Origin: Balneolales bacterium
Lineage (GTDB): Bacteria > Bacteroidota > Rhodothermia > Balneolales > Balneolaceae
Reading direction: 5' to 3'
Assembly: GCA_030830725.1 (NCBI GenBank)
Contig: JAURMN010000112.1
Span: 1 to 7,855 of the forward strand
Length of the DNA stretch: 7,855 nt
Of the stretch, positions 1-6,213 are shown piece after piece. Within the stretch, counting starts at the first letter, position 1. Every line of letters begins with the position of its first letter. Under the pieces are notes generated by a model. That model was not told the origin of the DNA, did no database searches, and worked only from the letters and a program-made list of their open reading frames with translations. The translations under genes were made by a program, and so were the position numbers.

Positions 1-809
1 CCATGCCCGTGACGATTCAGCAGGAATTTGGCGGATATGCCCGTCAGCTTGAACTGGCCGAACAGCGGATCGAAGCAGCCTTGACCCGTCTTTCGGAACT
101 TCCTCAGGGAGGAACGGCAGTTGGTACCGGGATTAATACACACAAAGAGTTTGGTTCGCGAGTTGCGGCGGTAATTTCCAACCAGACAGGAATCCACTTT
201 CAAGAGGCAGAAAATCATTTTGAGGCTCAATCCACAGTAGATGCTCCGGTAGAAGTAAGTGGTCAACTGAAAACCCTTGCAGTCAGCCTGATTAAAATTG
301 CCAATGACCTGAGATGGATGAATTCCGGTCCGAACAGTGGTCTTGGAGAAATCGAGTTGATGGCACTTCAGCCCGGTTCCTCTATTATGCCAGGCAAGGT
401 AAACCCCGTGATTGAAGAATCTGTAGTCATGGTTGCTGCAAAAGTCATTGGGAATGATGCCACCATAACCCTCGCAGGTCAGACCGGGAATTTCGAATTG
501 AATGTTGCACTTCCTGTAGTGGCGTACTCTTTATTGGAATCGATCCAAATTCTGGGCAATGTGTGTGTGAATTTTGCCGAGCGTTCTATAGCCGGACTGA
601 AGGTACGACGTGATCGGATTGCTGATCTTGTGGGCAAAAATCCGATTCTGGTAACCGCTCTTAATCCTGTGATCGGGTACGATTTGGCTGCCAAAATCGC
701 GAAAACTGCCTATGCCGATAATCGATCCCTTCTCGATGTAGCTAAGGAGATGACTGATCTGTCGGAGCAGGAACTCAAAGAGATCTTGGATCCTGCCAAA
801 TTAACCTGA
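1..809 (+). CDS. fumC: class II fumarate hydratase, C-terminal part (5' truncated by window edge)
   Basis: Class II fumarase, the iron-independent homotetrameric enzyme that interconverts fumarate and (S)-malate in the cytosolic TCA cycle. About 268 residues are visible against roughly 460 for the family, so the N-terminal 40% lies outside the window. The ATG at position 3 is not the start: the residues after it match the segment following the conserved active-site histidine motif (...HLQDATP in E. coli FumC). The superfamily signature GSSIMPGKVNP is intact at visible residues 125-135 and carries the mobile-loop catalytic serine. Other conserved blocks are GGTAVGTGINTH (36-47), KIANDLRWMNSGP (98-110) and QTGNFELNV (about 159-167). 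Glycine after MP (MPGKVNP rather than MPAKVNP) favours fumarase over aspartate ammonia-lyase. The C-terminal FumC domain is complete and ends with TGA at 807-809. The next gene starts 191 bp downstream on the same strand, so co-transcription is uncertain. Confidence 0.95.
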   Translation, partial: MPVTIQQEFGGYARQLELAEQRIEAALTRLSELPQGGTAVGTGINTHKEFGSRVAAVISNQTGIHFQEAENHFEAQSTVDAPVEVSGQLKTLAVSLIKIANDLRWMNSGPNSGLGEIELMALQPGSSIMPGKVNPVIEESVVMVAAKVIGNDATITLAGQTGNFELNVALPVVAYSLLESIQILGNVCVNFAERSIAGLKVRRDRIADLVGKNPILVTALNPVIGYDLAAKIAKTAYADNRSLLDVAKEMTDLSEQELKEILDPAKLT

Positions 810-820
810 TTCCTTATTTT

Positions 821-884
821 GGGAAGCATTTTTCCCCGGAACCTGTTACCTTGTGCCGGGAAGAGAGTCGTATCGGATTCCCGG
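821..884 (+). other. nested, mutually exclusive short inverted repeats after fumC
   Basis: Seen directly: GGGAA (821-825) can pair with TTCCC (832-836). TTCCCCGG (832-839) can pair with CCGGGAA (856-862) with one bulged C. The same CCGGGAA can instead pair perfectly with TTCCCGG (878-884) around a 15-base loop. The arms overlap, so only some stems can form together. This could be fumC transcript termination or 3'-end processing, but no run of T follows the stems, so a standard intrinsic terminator is not supported. The rest of the spacer (885-1000) has a weak promoter-like pair TTTACA (888-893) and TATCCA (910-915) spaced by 16, which I would not call a promoter on its own. Confidence 0.35.
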
Positions 885-1000
885 TCGTTTACACCGTTCG
901 TCTAGCGGGTATCCATATAAGGCCTGATTTTGATGTTCTACGAGGTAGTGTAGCAGGTCAATTCGTTTAGCAATCCAGACTGGAAGTTAGATAGATACCG

Positions 1001-3586
1001 ATGGCAGAAACCAGAATTATACGGAAGATGTCTCCTCGGGAGAGCAGTCCGAACGGACTCCAGGAGGGGACTGTAATTTCTGTGAAATCATCTGTCACCT
1101 CGAAATCATCTGGCGCTCGGGGAAAAAATTTATCTGGATCAGCTAAGAAAGTTTCTTCCGGTAAACAAGCTTCTTCTGGGACTTCTAAGAGATTTCCACT
1201 TTCAAGAAAGGAGCTTCTAAACGATTATAAATTAGCCAGACTAAGTCGCGAACTTTCCATATTAGGACGTAAAGAGGTTTTAACTGGTAAAGCGAAATTT
1301 GGAATTTTTGGGGATGGTAAAGAACTTCCACAGATTGTCTTATCCAAATTTTTTCAAAATGGAGATTTTCGGTCTGGATATTATCGCGATCAAACCCTGA
1401 TGATGGCGATAGGTCAATTGACCCCGGAGCAGTTTTTTGCTCAGCTTTACGCCAATCCAGACAATGGAGCTGATCCGCATTCTGGTGGAAGGCAAATGAA
1501 TGCACATTTTGCCACGCGACTTCTTGATGAAGATGGAAACTGGCTTCCGCAAACCAGTATGAAGATCAGCTCGGCGGATATGTCTCCAACAGCCAGTCAG
1601 ATGCCGCGGCTTGTCGGTCTTGGGTATGCGTCAAAATTATATCGGCATCTCCCTGAGCTGTCCGCGTTCACGCAGTTTTCCAATCAAGGAAATGAGATTG
1701 TCTTCGGAACAATTGGAGATGCCAGTACATCCGAAGGGGTTTTTTGGGAATCGGTAAATGCTGCCGGAGTTCTTCAAATTCCAGTTGTGATTTCCGTTTG
1801 GGATGACGGTTATGGTATTTCAGTTGAAAAAAAATATCAGACCACAAAAGAAAGTATATCAGAAATCCTCTCTGGATTTCAGCGAACAGATAAATTAGCC
1901 GGTTACGAAATTCTAAAAGTAAAGGCCTGGGATTATCCTTCACTTTATCTAACCTATCAAAAGGCAACCGAATTCGCGAGAAAAGAGCACATTCCTGTTC
2001 TGATACACGTGGAAGAGGTGTCGCAGCCATTGGGTCACTCCACTTCTGGTTCTCATGAGCGATACAAATCTGTAGAGCGGCTTAAATGGGAAGAGGATTT
2101 TTGTTGTTGCAATCAAATGCGCTTGTGGTTATTGAGTGAGAATTTGGCGTCTGAAAAGGAGCTGGATACTGTTGAAGAATCAGTAAAAAAAATTGCGAAA
2201 GAAGCTCAAAAGCGCGCATGGACAGAGTTTCAAGATCCGATTAAGCAAGAGAGACAACAGGTGGCTCAGCGGTTACAGGAGATAATTCAATCCGCGTCAC
2301 TCTCTGAAGAGCAGACCAATTCTCTTCAAAGTCTGGTACAACATCTACTTCGACAGCAGTCGCTTCTTCGCAGACACGTTATCTCTACAGTCCGGCAAGC
2401 CTTACTTATAGTCACGGATCTAGCAAATGACCCCGTTTTAAACCCTCTAAAGGAGTGGCTTCGTGCGGAAAATGAAAAAAATCATCTCCGATTTAATGCG
2501 CATCTTCTAAGCAACGGAAAGCATTCCCCTTTGCAGGCAAAGAGAATCGATCCCGTCTATGGAGATCGACCCCCATTGGCGGATGGCCGTGTCATTCTGA
2601 GAGATCATTTTGATGCCCTCTTTTCGGCCCATCCGAATTTGGTGATATTTGGGGAAGACAGTGGTAAACTGGGAGATGTTAATCTTGGTCTGGAGGGATT
2701 GCAGGAAAAGTATGGAGCACTTCGGATTACCGATACAGGCATTCGTGAGGCGACGATTTTAGGACAGGGTATTGGAATGGCCTTACGTGGGCTTCGACCA
2801 ATTGCCGAAATTCAATACCTGGACTATCTGCTATATTGCTTCCAAACACTAAGTGATGATGTAGCAACCCTGCGCTATCGTACGAATGGTGGTCAGACGG
2901 CGCCTGTGATTGTTCGTACCCGTGGTCATCGCTTGGAGGGAATCTGGCATTCAGGTTCACCCATGGGAATGATTTTGAACGGCATAAGAGGCGTTCATGT
3001 CTGTGTGCCTCGCAATCTCACGGATGCTGCAGGATTTTATACCACTCTCTTACAAGGCGACGATCCAGCCCTAGTGATTGAGCCATTAAATGCGTATCGA
3101 TTAAAAGAAAAACGTCCCTTGAATATTGGGAAATTTTCAACTCCTTTGGGGATTCCTGAACTTGTAGAAGAGGGGTCTGATATTACATTGGTGTCCTATG
3201 GATCTACATTCAATGTAGTTCAAAAATCACTTTCAAGACTCCGTTCCCTTGGTATTTCGGCGGAATTAATCGATGTGAAAACATTACTGCCATTCGATAT
3301 TGAACATCGCATTCGTCAGTCTCTTCAAAAAACCAATCGAATTCTCTTTATTGATGAAGACGTCCCAGGTGGGGCTACGGCTTTTATGATGCAGCAGGTA
3401 TTACAAGTGCAAAAGGGCTTCGAGTTGTTGGATTCGCCAGCCAGATGTCTGAGTGCTTCTGATCATAGACCTGCCTATTCAAGTGACGGGGATTATTTCT
3501 CTAAACCATCCATCGAAGATGTGGTAGAAACCGTCTACGATATGATGAGTGAGTCAAATCCGACCAAATTTCCTTCCAGGTACTAG
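1001..3586 (+). CDS. fused E1 alpha/beta subunit of a 2-oxoacid dehydrogenase complex (branched-chain or pyruvate type)
   Basis: Thiamine-diphosphate-dependent E1 that decarboxylates a 2-oxoacid and acylates the lipoyl group of E2. Both halves normally made as separate alpha and beta chains lie in one 861-residue protein. Residues 1-65 are a Ser/Lys/Gly-rich, probably disordered tail. Residues about 68-410 are the alpha domain: the cofactor/metal motif reads GDASTSEG (239-246) to DDGYGIS (268-274), and the phosphorylation-loop equivalent is GHSTSGSHERYKS (345-357). Residues about 385-515 form a predicted helical, Gln/Leu/Glu-rich linker. Residues about 525-850 are the beta domain: GEDSGKLG (551-558), the conserved glutamate E583 in GIREATILG, AEIQYLDYL (602-610), histidine H650 in WHSGSP, and the C-terminal transketolase domain with LIDVKTLLPFD (756-766) and IDEDVPGG (784-791). 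Homologous fused proteins are known in Bacteroidota. Substrate (pyruvate or branched-chain) cannot be told from sequence, and no E2 or E3 gene is in view. The ATG at 1001 has only a distant GGAAG (982-986); M10 is an alternative start. Confidence 0.92.
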   Translation: MAETRIIRKMSPRESSPNGLQEGTVISVKSSVTSKSSGARGKNLSGSAKKVSSGKQASSGTSKRFPLSRKELLNDYKLARLSRELSILGRKEVLTGKAKFGIFGDGKELPQIVLSKFFQNGDFRSGYYRDQTLMMAIGQLTPEQFFAQLYANPDNGADPHSGGRQMNAHFATRLLDEDGNWLPQTSMKISSADMSPTASQMPRLVGLGYASKLYRHLPELSAFTQFSNQGNEIVFGTIGDASTSEGVFWESVNAAGVLQIPVVISVWDDGYGISVEKKYQTTKESISEILSGFQRTDKLAGYEILKVKAWDYPSLYLTYQKATEFARKEHIPVLIHVEEVSQPLGHSTSGSHERYKSVERLKWEEDFCCCNQMRLWLLSENLASEKELDTVEESVKKIAKEAQKRAWTEFQDPIKQERQQVAQRLQEIIQSASLSEEQTNSLQSLVQHLLRQQSLLRRHVISTVRQALLIVTDLANDPVLNPLKEWLRAENEKNHLRFNAHLLSNGKHSPLQAKRIDPVYGDRPPLADGRVILRDHFDALFSAHPNLVIFGEDSGKLGDVNLGLEGLQEKYGALRITDTGIREATILGQGIGMALRGLRPIAEIQYLDYLLYCFQTLSDDVATLRYRTNGGQTAPVIVRTRGHRLEGIWHSGSPMGMILNGIRGVHVCVPRNLTDAAGFYTTLLQGDDPALVIEPLNAYRLKEKRPLNIGKFSTPLGIPELVEEGSDITLVSYGSTFNVVQKSLSRLRSLGISAELIDVKTLLPFDIEHRIRQSLQKTNRILFIDEDVPGGATAFMMQQVLQVQKGFELLDSPARCLSASDHRPAYSSDGDYFSKPSIEDVVETVYDMMSESNPTKFPSRY

Positions 3587-3670
3587 AGTAGATTTAGATT
3601 CAGACGCGCGATTTATCTCCATCATGCAAACCGGATGTGCTAATTTTAGATATTCAGCGCATTCTCGTTC

Positions 3671-3738
3671 AGCCAAATCCACTACTTCTCACGTTAGCCA
3701 AATCCAGAGACGGTCTATAAAAAGCGCGAGCCAAATCC
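3671..3738. repeat. three copies of the 10-mer AGCCAAATCC at the ctaB 3' end
   Basis: Exact AGCCAAATCC occurs at 3671-3680, 3696-3705 and 3729-3738. The last two lie inside ctaB and encode, on the minus strand, parts of GIWLA and WIWLT in the final membrane segment. The first lies just past the ctaB stop codon. The unit spacings are 25 and 33 bp, so this is not a clean tandem array, and the flanks differ. Confidence 0.75.
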
Positions 3739-4672
3739 CCGGTAAATAGAGAAATGAAGTAAACATTAGGATTCTTGCGCTCGAGTTATCGCGATAGTAT
3801 GCAAATCGGACTCCGATAATGAGATAGAATGCAGACAAAATACCGGCGCCAACGAGCCAGGTCCAACCTCCATAGTGAAGCACCCAGATCTTCCAAACGT
3901 TCGGAAATAGGGTCAATAGGGATACGACTACCCAAATTGCTGCTTTCCAACCTTTCACATCATTTTTAGGTAGCATTTGGAATCCGGCATGGTGATAATC
4001 GTCTTTGTTGAGCCAGGCAATGGCAATTACATGTGGGACCTGCCACAAAAACATAACCCAAAAAAGCATCCACATGCCATAATCCACTATGGTACCGGTT
4101 GCGGCTGCCCATCCACCTACTACGGGTAAAGCTCCAGGAATCGCCCCTAAAAAAACATTCATTGCCGTGACTCTCTTCATGGGCGTATAGGCTCCCAGAT
4201 AAATCAGGGACGTTGCCAGAGATACGACACCTGCCGAGAAGTTCACAAACCCAAACATGATAATTAATCCAAATACCATCAAACTTGAGGAGAAGATCAT
4301 TCCGTGAGATTCCTGAATTCTTCCAGCAGGGAAGGGGCGATTCGATGTCCGTCTCATTAATCCGTCTAAACCTCGTTCCATGAACATATTATGCGCCGAG
4401 GTTCCCGCAGCAAGGAGCCAAGTCCCCAAAAAAGCTTTCAAAAAGAGAAGGGTGTCAATTGAAAAGGGAAGAGTGCCTGAAAAAAGAGTTTCTCCACCAT
4501 TAGTCGAAGTGGTGTTTACACCGGTCTCTATAGCAAACGGCCCGGCCGATCCCATCACAAATCCGATTGCCATACTCAGTAGAACAAAGTAGGTAATTCC
4601 GGGTTTGGTCAGCTCGTAATAATCCGCAAATACGGAGTTTTTTGATTGTTTTATGGTATATTCCAAAGACAC
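3689..4672 (-). CDS. ctaB: protoheme IX farnesyltransferase (heme O synthase)
   Basis: Integral membrane prenyltransferase of the UbiA family. It attaches a farnesyl group from farnesyl diphosphate to heme B, giving heme O for terminal oxidases. The protein has 327 residues (family about 280-320) and roughly eight or nine hydrophobic segments. Family landmarks: ELTKPGI (20-26); the prenyl-diphosphate/Mg site N95-x3-E99-RGLD103-x2-MRRTSNRP, where the more common DRDID is ERGLD; YTPMKRVTAMN (162-172) and GAIPGALPVVGGW (176-188); WQVPH (210-214) and DDYHHAGFQMLP (224-235). A hydrophilic insertion of about 25 residues lies between the first two membrane segments. The start codon is GTG (4670-4672): an in-frame TGA lies six codons upstream and the first in-frame ATG (residue 34) would remove the conserved ELTKPG block. 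A TTG two codons later is possible. The gene diverges from ctaA across 82 bp and converges on the E1 gene. Its end, TGA at 3689-3691, lies in a locally repeated sequence. Confidence 0.95.
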   Translation of the reverse strand: MSLEYTIKQSKNSVFADYYELTKPGITYFVLLSMAIGFVMGSAGPFAIETGVNTTSTNGGETLFSGTLPFSIDTLLFLKAFLGTWLLAAGTSAHNMFMERGLDGLMRRTSNRPFPAGRIQESHGMIFSSSLMVFGLIIMFGFVNFSAGVVSLATSLIYLGAYTPMKRVTAMNVFLGAIPGALPVVGGWAAATGTIVDYGMWMLFWVMFLWQVPHVIAIAWLNKDDYHHAGFQMLPKNDVKGWKAAIWVVVSLLTLFPNVWKIWVLHYGGWTWLVGAGILSAFYLIIGVRFAYYRDNSSARILMFTSFLYLPGIWLALFIDRLWIWLT

Positions 4673-4754
4673 GATAAAGGGTGTAAATCATTCCCGTTTT
4701 GGACCTTAAAAGTTACAAAGAAACAAGATATTCTGCTGAATTAAATCGGGATCT
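4673..4754. promoter_or_regulatory. shared upstream region between divergent ctaB and ctaA
   Basis: This 82-bp, AT-rich gap separates the GTG of ctaB from the ATG of ctaA and must carry the signals for at least the two first steps if each gene is transcribed on its own. No consensus -35/-10 pair or Bacteroidota TTTG/TAnnTTTG pair could be placed with confidence in either direction. A short GGGA (about 4748-4751), upstream of the ctaA ATG, is the only ribosome-site-like sequence seen. The call rests on gene arrangement, not on a recognised motif. Confidence 0.4.
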
Positions 4755-5696
4755 ATGAATCAACGTCTCTCAACTCTGAATCGTTTTCAAATAGTCGCAA
4801 TCATCACCGTTTTGGCAACCTTGTTGCTGATTTTTGTAGGTGGATTGGTTCGAGCGTCGGGCGCCGGCCTTGGTTGCCCGGATTGGCCGAAATGTTTTGG
4901 AGTTTGGATACCTCCTATGTCAGTTGAAGAACTCCCTTCCGGATGGGATCCGGCTTTATTTAATCCAGTACACACGTGGACTGAATATGTGAATCGCTTG
5001 ATCGGAGTTGCGATTGGACTCTTGATTACGGCAACTTTTATCCTCTCACTTCGATACCGAAAAAGTGATCCGATCATCCCGATCGCTTCCTTTTCTGCCC
5101 TTATTCTGGTTTTATTTCAGGCTTGGCTTGGTGGGCAGGTGGTCCGAAGCGGTCTGGCAGGAGGGATGATTACGCTGCACATGCTTTTTGCTATGGTGAT
5201 TGTAAATGTATTACTGTTCGCAGCATGGAGGGGATGGAAAGATAGAATTTATATTGAGCTGACAGATCCGGAACGCAAGAAATTGGTTTGGATCATGGTC
5301 TTACTTCTGGCTAGTACGCTAATTCAAATGATTTTGGGTACGCAGGTTAGAGAAATGATTGATGTAGTTAAAAATGGACCAGTGATGGTTCAACGAGATA
5401 CCTGGTTGGATCCTGAGGCGACACGCTTTTTAGTTCACCGCAGTTTTTCGTGGATCATTGTGATTCTGATGGGTGTTTTTTTCTGGTTACAACGGGGGAT
5501 ATCGATTCCGACTTGGACTCGGAAAATCGGCGGAGCCATTCTTGGGCTTTTCCTCATGCAGATTTTAATTGGGATCGGACTAGAGAGGCTGGCGATGCCT
5601 GGTGCACTGCAGGTACTTCATTTGATTGGTGTGGCGGTGATTATCTGTCTGCAATTCACCTACCTATTGGTGGTGGGGTCTAAAGTGAGGCGCTAG
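4755..5696 (+). CDS. ctaA: heme A synthase (COX15/CtaA family)
   Basis: Membrane heme-dependent enzyme that oxidises the C8 methyl group of heme O to a formyl group, giving heme A for aa3-type cytochrome c oxidase. It has 313 residues and about eight predicted membrane helices in two four-helix halves, as in the family. The first extracytoplasmic loop has the hallmark VRASGAGLGCPDWPKCFG (32-49), including the cysteine pair C41/C47. Conserved heme-ligand histidines are seen at H142 (TLHMLFA), H228 (VHRSFSW) and H289 (VLHLIG). The first-half ExxHR motif reads E77-Y-V-N80-R81, so the usual histidine is asparagine. GTQVRE (195-200) marks the start of the second-half loop. From memory, Bacteroidota-type homologues often share the ExxNR form, but I could not check this. 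The product of ctaB is its substrate, which explains the divergent pairing. The ATG at 4755 is well placed, directly before helix 1. Confidence 0.94.
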   Translation: MNQRLSTLNRFQIVAIITVLATLLLIFVGGLVRASGAGLGCPDWPKCFGVWIPPMSVEELPSGWDPALFNPVHTWTEYVNRLIGVAIGLLITATFILSLRYRKSDPIIPIASFSALILVLFQAWLGGQVVRSGLAGGMITLHMLFAMVIVNVLLFAAWRGWKDRIYIELTDPERKKLVWIMVLLLASTLIQMILGTQVREMIDVVKNGPVMVQRDTWLDPEATRFLVHRSFSWIIVILMGVFFWLQRGISIPTWTRKIGGAILGLFLMQILIGIGLERLAMPGALQVLHLIGVAVIICLQFTYLLVVGSKVRR

Positions 5697-5754
5697 CTTC
5701 ATGTAGCCTTTTTTTCTAAATCTATTCCAGAATTTGAATAAAATCTGAAAGACA

Positions 5755-5777
5755 GGTCCTATTTGACCCATAGGACC
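5755..5777. terminator. 8-bp perfect hairpin between convergent ctaA and merR-type gene
   Basis: GGTCCTAT (5755-5762) and ATAGGACC (5770-5777) form a perfect 8-bp stem around a 7-base loop. It lies 58 bp after the ctaA stop and 25 bp after the stop of the opposing regulator gene, the usual place for a bidirectional terminator. Neither side has an uninterrupted T tract directly after the stem; on the minus strand the following bases are only T-rich. It is therefore a plausible but atypical terminator. A near-palindrome centred on ATCGAT lies at about 5786-5800. Confidence 0.45.
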
Positions 5778-5802
5778 AAGACGGGTTAAAATCGATTTAA
5801 TC

Positions 5803-6165
5803 TTATAACTTTTGGGAGATGGCCTGTAGTAAATGACGCATTTCAGTAAGTTCCCTACGTAACTCCGGACTAAGCTCACGGCGGTCTGCTGTAGTTACAT
5901 CATGACTTGAGTTTTCTCCTGAATTCGATTTATTTGCCTTTTCTTTGAGTACTTTTTGAGCACCTGCTGTTCGATAGCCTTTGGTATGAATCAGGTCTTG
6001 AAGTTCTAAAACTACCGCAAGATCCTGTTCTCTGTAACGCCGGTTACCTGATTTACCCTTGAGCGGGTTTAGTTCCGGAAAGACACTTTCCCAGTAGCGG
6101 AGAACATGTGCCTCTATGCCTGTGATCTTACTTACTTCTCCAATTGAATAGTATAATTTCTTCAT
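5803..6165 (-). CDS. MerR-family transcriptional regulator, short form
   Basis: A 120-residue DNA-binding protein. The N-terminal winged helix-turn-helix is clear: YSIGEVSKITGIEAHVLRYW (6-25), then the wing NRRYREQDL (41-49), then dimerisation-helix sequence LQDLIHTKGYRTAGAQKVL (55-73). The remainder (74-120) is a polar linker and a short Leu-rich helix. There is no cysteine-rich metal site and no drug-binding domain, so the signal, if any, is unknown. Small MerR proteins of this form are common in Bacteroidota. I chose the ATG at 6163-6165 because homologues begin MKK.YYSIGEV. An upstream in-frame ATG at 6205-6207 would add 14 residues (134 total) and leave only 6 bp to the glycosyltransferase gene. 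The gene is divergent from that glycosyltransferase across 48 bp, so regulation of itself and its neighbour is a reasonable guess, not something the sequence shows. No clear operator palindrome was found. Confidence 0.88.
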   Translation of the reverse strand: MKKLYYSIGEVSKITGIEAHVLRYWESVFPELNPLKGKSGNRRYREQDLAVVLELQDLIHTKGYRTAGAQKVLKEKANKSNSGENSSHDVTTADRRELSPELRRELTEMRHLLQAISQKL

Positions 6166-6213
6166 AGACTCGAAGTTATGTATTTTTGGGAAACTCTCAA
6201 GTAACATCGGATC

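Noticed and set aside
888..980. Complete tRNA-Gln or tRNA-Glu gene in the fumC-E1 spacer
   Set aside because: A D-arm-like start and a TTTTGAT stretch are present, but the acceptor, anticodon and T stems do not pair.
1668..2030. Minus-strand open frame of about 120 residues inside the E1 gene
   Set aside because: It lies opposite the conserved alpha domain and shows no domain-like composition; it is a shadow of the coding strand.
3549..3749. Small plus-strand open frame after the E1 gene
   Set aside because: It overlaps the ends of the E1 gene and ctaB, is composed of low-information sequence, and has no ribosome site or recognisable domain.
4500..4691. Minus-strand frame starting with an ATG upstream of ctaB
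   Set aside because: It is in a different frame from ctaB and overlaps its conserved first membrane segment. The ctaB frame has the family motifs, so the GTG at 4670-4672 is preferred.
6166..6213. MerR operator or sigma-70 promoter in the divergent gap
   Set aside because: A TTGAGA-like -35 exists on the minus strand, but no -10 box at an acceptable spacing and no clear dyad were found.
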